Assembly: GCA_023512835.1 (NCBI GenBank)
Contig: CM042090.1
Span: 6,556,843-6,620,842, forward strand
DNA: 64,000 bases
Source of the DNA: Taxillus chinensis
Taxonomy: Eukaryota > Streptophyta > Magnoliopsida > Santalales > Loranthaceae
Reading direction: 5' to 3'
Shown piece after piece: positions 1 to 12,520 of the stretch (positions within the stretch are counted from its first letter, which is position 1; each line of letters starts with the position of its first letter). Made by a program: the position numbers and the translations under genes. Below the pieces are notes generated by a model. The model saw only the letters and a list, made by a program, of their open reading frames with translations. It was not told the origin of the DNA and did not search any database.

Positions 1-10
1 CGACCGAAGC

Positions 11-500
11 TCAAGGGCATTTGATAAACCCATTTTGCCGCAAATACTCATCGATCCGAGATTCCAAACCCGAGGAGCTTGTTTCAAGGCCGTACAAGCC
101 TTCTTTAATAAAGCACTTGATCTCCCCTCCTTCCACCACGAAACCTTCAGGCTGTTCAATATAAACTTCTTCTTCCAAAACCCATTTAAAAATGCAATTT
201 AACATCCAATTGGTAAATTTCCAATTAGATGGGCTCTAAAGAAATCAACATCTTACCGACCATTCGAGCACCCCAAACACCTCACATGTCCACCCCATAT
301 TTCTTTTTGGACCCTTGCAACAAAAACCCCCGCTCCCCGCCCCCCTATCCACAGATTTCTTTTAATTTTGTACACCCCCCCCCCCCCCCCCCCCCCCCCC
401 TTCCCCCCCCGAAGCGTCAGATAGTTTCCACGTATTATTCTTTTCAATAGAATGAATTTCTTCCTCCATCGCTGTTCGCCACAACTTCCGAGGCACAAAA
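11..500 (-). pseudogene. copia reverse transcriptase, N-terminal fragment
   Basis: On the minus strand, residues around 205-11 read VYIEQPEGF, then GGEIK, then a GLYGLETSS-like stretch matching the copia KALYGLKQAP region. About 300 bases upstream, in another frame, comes the LWRTAMEEEI / NNTWKL region that opens copia RT domains. The catalytic YVDD motif would lie beyond the left window edge. The two blocks are in different frames, separated by the 26-base poly-C run at about 375-400, so no continuous protein exists here. Confidence 0.8.
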
Positions 501-1045
501 ATTAAAAGGCTCACAATCCCCCAAAAAAAAAAAAAAAAAAAACCCCCAACTCAAAACCCCCAAAAAAACAAAAAAAAACCCCCCCCCTCTGCTTCTTCAT
601 AATATCATCCAAGCCCCCCATTTGAATCTTCAGTCTCATCCCTTGATGAGCTAGATGTGCCACTTGTTTGACTTGACAATTGTGGGTGAGAATACGAGGT
701 GGTGAAGTAGCATCCGAGTGCAACACCCCGGGCCCGTTCATCCGGATCATTTGCAATCACAATAGTTTTTCCCGCATCATCATCGTAAAATTCCATGATT
801 CTTCCTCTCGAAGATGACATCCCTACTAACCACTAATTTTTTGGTTAGTGCAGAATGCCCACCTTGTACGCCTCGCCTCTAGCCGACGAAGACTCCTTTC
901 CCTCCCAACTCCATCATCCCATCCCCCCCCCCTCTCCGGAATGTGTGCAAGCAACACAACCAAACGAGACGTGACACGCTGGGCTTCCAACCACCCACCC
1001 CCCCCCCCCCCCCCCCCCCCGCAATGGGCCCTCCCTTCACCCCGC

Positions 1046-1868
1046 TCAACAAAATAAACAAAATATGAACCCCATCTGCCCAACAAATGGCGCGCCCCCC
1101 CTCGTTTCAACATGGACCTTGCCATGTCCAAAATGTGCGGTTCTTCCTCTCCGCAACTCCCTTCCCCCCGTCAAATTGAGGCCCAACCCCCCCCCCCCCC
1201 CCCCCCACCATTTGCCCTCTACAAAATCTTGAAATGCCTTTGAAGTGTATTCACCCCCCCGGGCCCCCGATCGTATCATCATGAGGTTGTGTCCTGACTC
1301 CCCACCCCCTTGCGCCCCTTTGAAATTTTTGAATATCGTCAAAGCAGCAGCTTTCTCCTTCAAAAAATAGCCCTCTCCTCCTCCAAAAAACAATCAACCC
1401 CCCCCCCCCCCAAACCCCAAGGTAATAAAATATTTGTTACCTCCATTGCCTTGCCGATCGATCTAAAGGTCCACAAATATCAAATGTATGCACCAACCGT
1501 AATGGTGCTCTCCCTCCAGACTCGCCACTTGGGAAAGGTAGCGGGATCGCTTCCCAAGACACCTCACATTCCCGGTCTTCCGTATTGATTTGTGAAAGAC
1601 CACGAACCATCCTCCTAGATGATAATTTCTTGGGACTTTGAAAATTAAGATGGCCAAACGAAATGCCATCTCCACGACCATCTTTGATGTGCCCTATGAG
1701 ACACTCGCCATCTTTGGTATTTAACGTCAAAGGAAACATCCGATTTGACGTCATCCGCACTCGTGCAATTACCTCGTTATTTTTATCTCCCCGGATGAGA
1801 GCATATTCTCCAGTAGACCCCCCCCCCCTCCCTACAGCCCCCCCCCAAACTTGGACATTGCTTTTCAT
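1046..1868 (-). pseudogene. copia GAG-pre-integrase and integrase, frameshifted
   Basis: From 1868 leftwards the minus strand encodes a GAG-pre-integrase domain: MKSNVQVW, then FGHLNFQSPKKLS, MVRGL and the linker to a DLCGPL-like integrase start. Further left, at about 1290-1200, RSGARGGEYTSKAFQDF matches the second catalytic Asp region of copia integrase (usually R.DRGGEY), though the Asp itself is not preserved. Poly-C runs (for example 1191-1206 and 1400-1411) interrupt the frame. The family is clear; coding function is lost. Confidence 0.8.
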
Positions 1869-2058
1869 GTTGGGAACATAATATACATCACCGATACCCC
1901 CCCCGAAAGCCTCCCCCCCTTTTTCCGGGGGGCGGGCCCCCTCTCCCCTCTACCTTTAACTCCGAGCTTGGACTATCTCCAAGGCTCACGCCCCCCTTAA
2001 CCCCCCCCCCAAACCCCCACACACCCCCCCCCCCCCCCCCATGCTCTCGTTGCCCAGT

Positions 2059-2497
2059 CTAGCCCACTGACGCAAAGATGTGCCAAAAAACAGATGGATC
2101 ATCATATTCCACATCTCTTGATGCGAAATTGGCTCGATTGTCCTTCCGTGAATAACACCGCAGCAATATGTCCAATCTTCGACAATTATAACATTGAACA
2201 TTGGACCGTCGTTGATTTGAAAAATTTTGAGAGCTACCACCCCCCCCTCCCCCCCCCGAATTGGAACTATCACCTTGATTTTGGTTCCATTGCCCTCGGC
2301 CGCTTTGTCCACGACCTCCTTGTGGATTCCATCGACCACGCCCGCGCCCCCGTGAATTCCAAGGTCCCCGCCCTCCCCGCCCCCCTCGCCCCCTGATTTC
2401 CCGATTTGCATTCGTCTCCAATAGTCCAAATGTTGAAACCAACCAAAATAAAAAAAAAAACCAAACCAAACCCCCCAAAAAACCAAAAAAAACCCCC

Positions 2498-2545
<48 letters not shown>

Positions 2546-2660
2546 TTCAATTTCCAATTTGCTCGCAGAATCCTTTGATTCCCCCACCCCCCCCCCCCCA
2601 CCGTTCACCCGGACTTCATTAACCCCCTTTCGCCATTTCGCCTTCATTCATACAAGTAAG
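2059..2660 (-). pseudogene. copia gag remnant with damaged zinc knuckle
   Basis: The minus strand carries the Arg-Gly-rich tail typical of copia gag (RGRGRGRWNPQG, QSGRGQWNQNQG) followed by NVQCYNC and a degraded CCHC knuckle: the second half reads RCYSRK where a normal knuckle has G-H-x4-C. It is followed by VEYDD-like sequence leading into the protease/pre-integrase region. A 45-base poly-C tract (about 2501-2545) sits inside gag, and others surround it, so the frame is destroyed. Confidence 0.75.
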
Positions 2661-3125
2661 TAAAAAAAAATAAAAGACCGCCCCCCCCCCCCCCACTAAA
2701 AAAAAAAAAAAAAAAAAAAACCCCCCCCCCCCCCCCCCCTCAAATTCAGCCCTTAGAATACCGATCTCTTCACACGAATCACCCCCCCCGAACACTTTAT
2801 TCAAAGTGTCCCACCCCCCCCCCCCCCCCCCCCCCCACCGCTCCCTCGGCGCCCCCCCCCCCCCCCCGAGTTGCATCGCCAAATGATGATATGAGATAAT
2901 GCCTTCTTATCTTTCTTCCTTGGCCCCCCGGGGCCCCCCCTTTTCCGGGGGGGTGGGGCCCCCTTTTTTGTTGGGCCCCGTCATCATACCCACATTAACA
3001 ATGTCCCAAAATCCTGGGACCCAAATAGGCCTTAAATTGGACCCCATCTCTCATAATTCTCTTTCTCAATTGCGGGATTTCATTCGTGCCATGTTGGAGG
3101 CCATTTCACTCAATTGATCTACCTC

Positions 3126-3138
3126 CTTTGATACCAAA
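3126..3138 (-). other. Primer binding site (tRNA-Met type) of the copia element
   Basis: Minus-strand sequence TTTGGTATCAAAG directly follows the LTR end and resembles the TGGTATCAGAGC complement of initiator Met-tRNA used by most plant copia elements. Its position next to the LTR boundary fixes the element's orientation. Confidence 0.7.
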
Positions 3139-3395
3139 TGTTGGAATTGAAATAATTGGAAGACACACAAAATGATATGTTTATTCAACTTATCTTTTAC
3201 TTAAACCATAGGAATATATATTACAATTTGTAAGCTAACAAAACACACCAAAAAAAAACATGTAACCCCCCCAATAATGGTGTAACCGACCATTATTAAT
3301 ATGAACGGCCACCATAAATGTGTACGGGTCATAAATGTGTAACGGCCACCATGAATATGACGCCACCATAATATTGTACGGCCATCATCCTTCCA
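3139..3395 (-). repeat. 5' LTR of the copia element (outer boundary approximate)
   Basis: The inner boundary is clear: the sequence begins TGTTGGAATTGA next to the primer site. The outer boundary is a guess, since the partner LTR is outside the window. Inside, a short unit like ACGGCCACCATAAATGTGT repeats imperfectly about four times between 3290 and 3390. Confidence 0.5.
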
Positions 3396-3810
3396 AAAAT
3401 AGATTTTAATTGTAATTCAATATAATTTAGGGATTAAATTTAAATTTTTATCAAAAGCAGCTCTACATCTGATTCTGAAAAATACGGTATGGGGATACGG
3501 TTTATAAAGAAATCCCTATATTTGGAGTTATTACGTAGATCCCTAAACTCAATTTCTCTTTTTTTCTCGCTTTTTTTTTTCTTCCTCCCCCACAGCTTGG
3601 TGACGTGCGAATCCTTGGCTCCTCCCTTCCAATCAGACGAATATTGCTTCGATTATGGGTAATCTCTAAGCTTTTGATTTCCACCATGGCTGATTTCTTA
3701 TACTCTCTCTCTATTCAATTTTATAATTAATTTTATATCCTCCCTCGCTTCATCTTCTCTGTTGAGCCAACAGCCAATATCGAGAGACTGAGAGAGAGCG
3801 AGACCCAGCC
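3396..3810 (+). other. Upstream region of the LPA3-like exon
   Basis: No open gene is seen. It is AT-rich on the left and pyrimidine-rich (TTTCTC, CTTCCTCC) between 3555 and 3600. A CT/GA-rich leader (gagagactgagagagagcg) sits directly before the ATG at 3811 and looks like a plant 5' UTR. No TATA box could be assigned with confidence. Confidence 0.4.
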
Positions 3811-4109
3811 ATGGCAATGGCCTTCTCTTCACATCTGAAGCTCCTTCCAATCTGTGCCTTCTCTCCCATCCCCACTCTCCGGTTCTTCCATCTCTCTGCC
3901 CCTTCGTCTTCAACTTTTTCTGGGTTCAGCTGTGGTCGGGTTCGCTGCAGCAGAAAGAAAGAAGCCCCTGCTCCGACGAATTATGATGACCCCAAGCTTG
4001 GAGTCCCGCTTTACAACCCCAAATCGTATGATGTTCTCGTCGATGACGCTGCGGCGTCGCTAGCCTGCGCTCTTCAACAAGGAATGACCCGCCTCGAGAT
4101 TGATTTCCC
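3811..4109 (+). CDS. LPA3: LPA3-like (DUF1995) chloroplast protein, exon 1 only
   Basis: The ATG at 3811 opens about 100 codons that look like exon 1 of LOW PSII ACCUMULATION 3, a stromal protein that helps assemble photosystem II. Residues 1-50 are rich in Ser and hydroxylated or basic residues with few acids, as in a chloroplast transit peptide. Residues 60-99 (DPKLGVPLYNPKSYDVL, then ASLACALQQGMTRLEIDF) match the start of a DUF1995 domain. The coding sequence stops at a plausible splice donor, TTCCC|GTAAAC, at 4110; reading on gives an immediate TAA. No second exon was found before the pectinesterase start at 5067. It is therefore either a truncated duplicate or a gene whose other exons have been lost or displaced. 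The family call is fairly firm; functionality is doubtful. Confidence 0.65.
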
Positions 4110-5066
4110 GTAAACTTCTATCTATGTGTGTTTATGTTTAATGTACCGTGTTGGGTGAATATGTGTTAATGCCGTTAGATAAATGTTGAATTCAATTTTC
4201 CAATACAGATTTGTCAATTCATTAAATTTGCTTTAATAACCAGTAAAAGTCTTCAAGGTGACCGTTATGTAAAAGCTAGTTTAAGGGATATGAAATAGTA
4301 AAGGAAAATAATAATAAAATAAATAGATATTGATAGGATAAGGAAATGAGGTTTTTGTTTGTAGGGGGGGGGAGGGGTGATGTAAAAAAAATGTTTAAAA
4401 ATTTGTAGGAATTCAAATATCGTTTCATCCCTAAAATAAGGATAGAGATGCCAAATGCTTCGGATCCTCGATGCAATAGATTAAATTTTAAGATTGTATC
4501 TCGTTCCATATATAGGCGTGATAGGATATACCGCTTTTTTTCGAATGTTGAGTTTGCGAATTCGATTTGCTCATATCTTGTTATCGCTTTTTATGGATCT
4601 ATCCATATCAATAATTTTGGCTTAAATCAAATTTCTACATCATTTTTAACCAAAAACTTATTAAAAATAATTTAATTTTACAATAATAAATATCATTCAA
4701 AAATCAAAAATAATAGTTAAATAATAATATTTTAAATATTATAAAATTATAAATAAATATTATTAAAATTAAGCGGGGCGGGGGTGGGGCGGGATACCCG
4801 CTACCTATTACCACTTCCCGTCCCCGCCTGAGGCGGGGTGTCAAGTTTAAAAACTACACCCCGCTTTTGCTTAGGCTGCAACCGGATAGCGGAGCGAAAC
4901 CGGATAAGCGGGCGGGTAGCGGGGCAGGTATCCATTGCCCACACTCCTACTGCAGACAACCCGTCACACCTACACTAACTTATATATATATATATATATA
5001 CTCCGCACACACGTGCGAAATTCCCCAACCATCATCAAACTCTATATCCTACTTAACAAAAACAAA
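4110..5066. other. Former intron or intergenic DNA upstream of pectinesterase
   Basis: AT-rich and without convincing exons. It contains a G run at 4365-4378, the GC-rich block at 4773-4951, and an alternating TA tract (about 4980-5000) 66 bases before the pectinesterase ATG that may serve as, or mask, a TATA region. None of the six frames shows the rest of a DUF1995 domain. Confidence 0.5.
4773..4951. repeat. GC-rich GCGGG/CCCGC block, probable terminal remnant of a hAT-type element
   Basis: The block is built from many GCGGG, ACCCGC and GGCGGG words in AT-rich surroundings, and ends TTGCCCACACTCCTA. It resembles in style the termini of the complete hAT-type element at 62325-62956 (TAGGGGTGTGCAT followed by repeated ACCCGC). 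No matching left terminus or 8-bp target duplication was found, so only one end may remain. Confidence 0.35.
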
Positions 5067-7052
<1,986 letters not shown>

Positions 7053-7544
7053 TGTGAAAATTTGATCATCGGGAAGCTTAAATAAATTGATCATTGTACC
7101 TTATTTCGAATTTGTTTACGCAAATAATATATATTATTTATTTTTAGGAGCACCTAAAAAAATTTTATACTAGAAACACCATTAGTAAAATTTTACCACA
7201 AACTCGTGCCTTTGCCTTTAGTTGAACTAGAGCCAATGGTGGAGTAAGAATTGAAGTGGTAAAATGTGCACACCAAATGCTTATACATTATTTGATTTCA
7301 TCTCAACACATTTTTTTGTCTTTCAAAAGTGTATTGCACCCATGAAGATTAATTCTCAACAGAAGTTAAAGTTGAATTATCAATTATAAAACCAAGTGAT
7401 AATTATTCCATAAATGCCATCAAGGTATATAAATTGTATCCTAATACTATATGTGATAGGATATTACTAGCAAACAAAATCTATAGATTGGCCCACTACT
7501 AATCATGTAAACATTGAGTATAACCAGAAAAAGATTATTTTAAC
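7053..7544. other. 3' flank of pectinesterase
   Basis: AT-rich; contains the probable polyadenylation region of the pectinesterase (AATAAA near 7080). No gene or clear repeat recognised. Confidence 0.5.
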
Positions 7545-8329
7545 CTTTCAAATCAACCTAAGCTTATGTTTACATGTCAAATTGATGGAAACATTATGGT
7601 CATGATATCTAACTATCAACAAGCGGAATATCTTTCCATGATCAACACAAGTATGAGTGAGATTAATATGAAGTAATATGCAAATGTATTCTTGGAAGAA
7701 TAACGAGGACATTTTCCACGACAAAAAGTTGAATTCTCCATCGATTTTGTATCTAGGTTGAATCCAATCTCTAAAAGTGCCCTTATCACATGGCACCAAT
7801 GAAGTTAAATGAGTTTTAAACAAGCAGCTATAAGAGTTGATGGATCAAGGATACATCTAGCCATTGAGGAGCACCAAACTTATTTGTGAAGAATAAGGAT
7901 GGCTCGTTGTGGCACCGCATCAGCTATAGGGAGCTCAAAAATGATCTCCAAGCTAGTTACCACTAGCTAAGGATAAAAGAGGTGGACAATCCAAAGATGT
8001 CCTTTTAAACAAATTATAATCACTATAAATTCATTATAATGTTATTTGAACAAACTAAAACTATGGTTATATTTATCAATTTGATAAATAGACTATTTAA
8101 TTATTACTTTGTTATTATCTTTATCGATGGCATACTTACATATTCCAAAAGTTAGAAGGAACACGAAGAACACTTAAGAATATTTAAGTTACAAACATTA
8201 AGGAAGAAAAAGTTGTTTACTAAATTTAGAAAATGTTTGAATTTTAGCTACAATAAGTGGTATTTATAGGATATATGGACACTCATGATGACATCTCTGT
8301 AGGCCCATCAAAGATAAAGGCATTCAAGG
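7545..8329 (+). pseudogene. Decayed Ty3/gypsy polyprotein fragment (protease linker to RT)
   Basis: Plus-strand frames, shifting several times, show KVEFSIDFV at about 7720, then LTYL.RIR, then at about 8110 the RT active-site region as IIFIDGILTYS (normally [11 protein letters not shown]), followed by EHEEHLR and LQTLR..KLFTKFRKC. The fragment ends in DISVGPSKIKAF, the usual V-DP-K-EAI region, exactly where the LTR at 8330 begins. The second catalytic Asp has become Gly, and a stretch between the palm motifs is deleted. It is an old gypsy element broken by the LTR insertion; its other half was not found. Confidence 0.75.
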
Positions 8330-9212
8330 TGTCATACCCCGAATTTCTGACCTGCAGAAATTGATTAATGAATCTCTATGCCCATACTCAAAGGGATAAA
8401 GGGTTGGTAATAACACCGAGAAAGAGACCTTAGCACGGGTGTCATCCCTAAACTATATCACACATATAGCACACGGATACAGAAATCTCATTTCAACTCA
8501 CAGTAGAAACACACATACATACATGTTTTTGCCCCCACAGGGTTACATCATAGTTTTACAATCCAACAAAATAAACAAATACACACAAGATCTTCCCCTC
8601 GAGTAAACCTTTTAACTCCTGTAAGGACTTGGAACAAACAAAAATAAACACAATGGGAGGGGTGAGCAACCACAGTTCAATAAGGATCATGTCTTCCCGA
8701 CCTGTCCCAGTTCATAAACTAGTGTAGGCATGTGCTCGTCTAATGCCACATGTATATCACCAACTTAATCATATACTCTTATATTAAAATATAAAGCAAG
8801 CCTCTCAGGAAATTCCAAATATTGCCCCTTAGGCACCGTGTTGCCCCCTAGACACAGTATTGCCCTTGCCCCTCGGGCCCAACATTGTCTCTCAGGCATA
8901 GTAGCCTCTTAGGCTCTAAAAAAATCTCGCCTCTCAGGCCCTCAACAGTAGCCTCCCGGGCTTATCAAGGTAGCCTCGCAGGCCCACATAGGTACTATAA
9001 TTCATGCAAACATAGCATCTCTTATCGTTACCACATATAGACAGATACTTTACACCATTCATGATATCTCATGCACATTCCAAACATGTGAGAGCAAACA
9101 AGACATACATGCAAAACAATAAGACAAGCTAGATTTCTCAAGTCCCTTCAAACATATGGGCTCACAGCCCTAAATCCCCTCATTTGGTTTTCCACAAAGC
9201 ATGACGATGAAA
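8330..9212 (-). repeat. Gypsy-type LTR, copy 1, left part
   Basis: Begins TGTCATACCCCGAATTTCTG, the same type of LTR end as at 9213 and (more distantly) at 34999 and 45371. It is 80-90% similar by eye to 9213-9587 plus 11368-11660. It is interrupted at 9212 by LTR copy 2 and resumes at 24629. Between 8810 and 8990 it holds about ten imperfect copies of a short GCCTCTCAGGC-like motif. Confidence 0.7.
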
Positions 9213-9388
9213 TGTCACACCCCGGATTTTCGACCCGCAGAAACCAGTTAGTGAATCTCTATACCCGTACCCGAAGGAACAAAGGATTGGTGATAACACC
9301 AAGAAAAAAACCTTAGCACGGGTACCGTCTCTAATCCATACCACACATATAGCAGACGAATACATAAATCTCATTTCAACCCATAGTA

Positions 9389-9390
<2 letters not shown>

Positions 9391-9437
<47 letters not shown>
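9391..9437 (+). repeat. CA and TA microsatellite in LTR copy 2
   Basis: A (CA)n tract passes directly into a (TA)n tract. Copy 1 has only a short CATACATACATA at the same place, so the tract expanded after the copies diverged. Confidence 0.95.
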
Positions 9438-9587
9438 TCTTTCCCATATGGGGTTACATCATAGTTTTTACAATCCAACAAAACAAACAAATACACACAA
9501 GGTCTTCACCTCTGGTGAACCTCCTAGCTCCTATAAGCACCAGAAACAAACAAAAATAAACACAACAAAAGGGGTGAGCAACCACAG

Positions 9588-11367
9588 TGATCGACAATTT
9601 GCAAGTGTACAAATCGTGATAAGTAATAAAATGGATTTTTAAGTCCGGATTATCGTACCCAAGGGAAGGATATAGAATTTGAATACTTTAACTAGATTAT
9701 AAAGAGATTTTGATTGAAAACAATGTAAAAATAAAACTGAATTTAAATAATTTGATTTTTGAAAATATGTGAGAAATGGAAATGTTGATTTGAGTAGAGA
9801 AAAGTTCAATTGATAAAGGTGATTGGAGTTAAGACTTTATTTGATGTATTTTTTTTTCTCAAGATTATGTCTTAGTTCAATCTAATTCTTTCCTTGTGAT
9901 AATATTTAATACCCAACCTCTAATGCATGAATTAGCCTTTTTCAAGTGCAGTAATTCTGTGTACATCCTAGCATGGGGGACGGGTGACCCTTTAAGAATT
10001 AGGTTATTTAGTTTAGAGCAAACATCGCACCCACTCTTAACTTGGTATCCTAGTATTACACTCGCTGCCGCATGTCATGTAATCCCTAGTTTGAATATCC
10101 TGATTTTTCCAGTACTTATGCTTCATTTTCCAATCCTTCACATAAATACCTAATATGATAAAATGAAATGGTCAGAATCCATTTTATATTTCAACCCAAG
10201 ATACTCAATAAATACTCACAAGGTGAAAGAGATTAAACTAAAATATTACAATTTAATTTATTACATCAAACTCCATCCTAACCCTAATCAGGGGTTTTTA
10301 AGCTTCCATAGTTAAATTGAAAACAAAATTACAGAACATGGATTAGAAAGACCAAAAAGGATAGCTTGCCTATTTAGAACAAGAATTCCAAGGTTGATCT
10401 TCTTTTCCCAGCAGGTTGCCTTCAAGCTCCAAGAGATGCCCCAAACCTTCTTCTTTCTCTCTCTCTCTCTCTTTACTCTAGGTGAGGAATGGAATGGAAG
10501 AGAATTGTTGAATATTGGATCACTGGATGATTGAATGATTACAAATGAAGGATCCACTCCCCTTTTATAGCCTCCCAAGGCTATATTTGAATTTTTGAAT
10601 TTGAATTCCCCATTATTTCTCATAATTCCTCCAAATAATTAGCCCATATTAACTCTCATGTAACTCCTTATTTTTGAAATTTGAAAATAATATAAATTCC
10701 CCTCTTAATCCCCATAAAAGACCTTAATCCAAATACAAAGCACCCATTTGAATTCAAATTTCTTCAATTAATTCTTCTTTGACCTGAGTGTTTTGTGCAT
10801 GTCATTTGCTCAAATGACTTCGGTCCAGAAGGGAAAGAGCAAACTGCAAAAACAAGAAGTCTATCGCCGGAATTTGAGCTTGGTCGGGTGAAGAAATCTT
10901 CACCCGACTGCCATGTAGGGTCTTCAAACTTCACCCGACCAGAAGGAAGTAATGTTCCATGATGCTTGGAGAGTCTGAATATGCAAAATAAGCTTCACCC
11001 GACCACCTCCGAACGACCTCGGATTTCACCCGACCAAAAGGAGAACATCTTCAATGAGTTTCTGCGAAGCTAACCCTAAAGTATGAGCTTCACCCGACCT
11101 TCACCCGACCAACTTGAGATTTGGGCGTTGTGAACTTTAGGTCTTTGGTATTCTTTCTTCCTTCTGTGAATTTGGTGAATTCTTCCTTGATTTTTGAATT
11201 CCTGTCAAAATATAGCAAAAATACCACAAAAATTACAAGAAATCCTATTTTCTGGGTTAGGGCATAAAAATATGATAATGTAGCATAATTGGGCAATAAA
11301 TGAAGTAAAAGAGTATGAAAATGTACCCAAAATGGCCCTAAAAAGGGGGTATAAATCTCCCCGATCA
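9588..11367. mobile_element. 1780-bp LTR-like element (probable solo LTR) with 5-bp target duplication
   Basis: The element starts TGATCGACAATT and ends CCCCGATCA, with the 6-bp inverted termini TGATCG/CGATCA. It is flanked by CACAG on both sides (9583-9587 and 11368-11372). Comparing with copy 1, which reads straight through at ACCACAG|TTCA, confirms an insertion. TG...CA ends, a 5-bp duplication and no coding sequence fit a solo LTR of a long-LTR retrotransposon. A large internal domain was not seen, and no second LTR copy is in the window. The right half contains the repeated CTTCACCCGACC motif listed separately. Confidence 0.75.
10875..11112 (+). repeat. Dispersed CTTCACCCGACC motif cluster in the LTR-like element
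   Basis: The 12-mer CTTCACCCGACC or a one-base variant occurs six times on the plus strand, and once as its complement (GGTCGGGTGAAG), within about 240 bases. The complement and the first direct copy form a 10-base stem around AAAT near 10885-10910. Spacing is irregular (about 10 to 60 bases), so it is not a simple tandem repeat. Confidence 0.85.
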
Positions 11368-12176
11368 CACAGCTCAGTAGAAATCATGTCTCCCCGACCT
11401 ATCCTAACTTATAAATTAGTGTAGGCATGTGTTCGTCTAATGCTACATATACATCACCCATTAAATCATCTACTCACACATTTAAAATACAAAGAAAGCC
11501 TCCCAGGTAATCTCAAACATTCCCTCTCAGGTACCATGTTGCCCCTCGGGCACAACATTACCTCTCAGGCACAGTAGCCTCTTAGGCTCTGAACAAATCT
11601 CGTCTCCCAGGACCTCAACAATAGCCTCCCAGGCTTATCAAGGTAGCCTCGTAGGCCCACATGACCATTAGGGTTCACAACACTCCCTCTATAACATAGG
11701 CCAATCTTCACAAATCTATCCTCATGTCTTAACCAATAGAGAGGATTTTCATAAAAGTTGTTTTCTTGAAATAACAAGTCCCGACATTGGTTTCCCATAT
11801 CATGACTAAGATAACCTGATTTTTAAAGATTTTTTGAGAGGTCTAACCCCTCTTCCCAAATAGTCACTTTGAACCAAAATTGGATTTTTTCGGGATTCAG
11901 TGCTAATTTCCAATTTTCACATTTTACAGGAGTAGAATTTGATTATTTTTTTTTGTATTTTTCTTTGAATCCAAATGGGACATTTTCTTATTTATATTGT
12001 ATTATTTAAATGTGAAAAGGCATAAAGGTTTACAATGTAAATGGTCCAGTCCAGTGAAACTGTATTTTGGAACCGTATTTCGAATCTCCCTTCGAAACTG
12101 TCTTCAAAACTACTTTAAAACCTTCCTTTGAACCTTTAAAACTACACATTCAAACACTACAACAAAAACAGTAAAT

Positions 12177-12520
12177 AACGACACTTTTTAAGTGTCGTCG
12201 TAAGTCATTAACGACACTTTTGAAAGTGTCGTCTATCGACCCGTCGTCAAAGAAATGGACGGGAACGACGACACTTTTAAACGTGTCGTTGAATATTAGA
12301 TACGACGACACTTTTTAAGTGTCATTATTGAGTATTATAACGACACTTAAAAAGTGTCGTTATTAAGTATTATAACGACACTTACAAAGTGTCGTTATTT
12401 AGTATTATAACGACACTTAAAAAGTGTCGTTATTTAGTATTATGACGACACACTAACAGGTGTCATTAGTTTTCTGATAAAACTATTTTTCCATGCAACC
12501 TGTTCTAACGACACATTTTA
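12177..12520 (+). repeat. Left subterminal palindrome array of the CACTA element
   Basis: Nine units of the form ACGACACTTttt/aaAAGTGTCGT are spaced about 35-40 bases apart, several joined by TTATTTAGTATTATA-like spacers. Each unit is itself an inverted repeat of 8-9 bp arms. In characterised CACTA elements such subterminal repeats bind the TNPA protein; that role is inferred here. Confidence 0.9.

Larger units (their letters stand above)
370..2990. repeat. Cluster of long poly-C and poly-A homopolymer tracts
   Basis: At least ten C runs of 12 to 45 bases lie in this 2.6-kb interval (around 375-400, 1001-1020, 1191-1206, 1400, 2018-2040, 2501-2545, 2680, 2721-2739, 2812-2836, 2853-2867), plus A runs of about 20 (522-541, 2700-2720). 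Two short blocks, about 1912-1950 and 2924-2990, alternate runs of C, T and G and could fold back on themselves. The rest of the 64 kb has almost nothing like it except one 29-C run at 32000-32028. Either G-tract expansion in a dead element or poor base calling or assembly would explain this. Confidence 0.9.
1..3138 (-). mobile_element. Ty1/copia retrotransposon internal region, decayed, 5' end at right
   Basis: Read on the minus strand, this stretch carries, in copia order, a gag with an RGRGRG-rich tail and a damaged CCHC knuckle (about 2660-2060), a GAG-pre-integrase domain (1868-1440), integrase (about 1390-1046) and the start of reverse transcriptase (about 500-1). The element runs off the left edge of the window. 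A methionine-tRNA-like primer site and a TG-starting LTR lie immediately right of it. All frames are broken by frameshifts, many at long poly-C or poly-A runs. It is a dead copy, or a badly resolved one. Assignment to copia rests on gene order (integrase before RT) and on typical phrases such as GHLNFQS and RGGEYTSK. Confidence 0.85.

Noticed and set aside
229..2663. Proline-rich or glycine-rich open frames in the first 3 kb
   Set aside because: They are translations of poly-C and poly-G runs; the real content is a minus-strand copia element in shifting frames.
4441..4951. Complete hAT-type element ending at the 4773-4951 GC block
   Set aside because: GATAGAGATGCCAAATGC near 4441 was tried as a left end, but it does not match the complement of TTGCCCACACTCCTA well and no 8-bp duplication was found.
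12177..12520. Regularly spaced repeats that could be mistaken for a CRISPR array
   Set aside because: Units are palindromic, spacers are near-identical rather than unique, and they lie just inside CACTA ends of a plant transposon.
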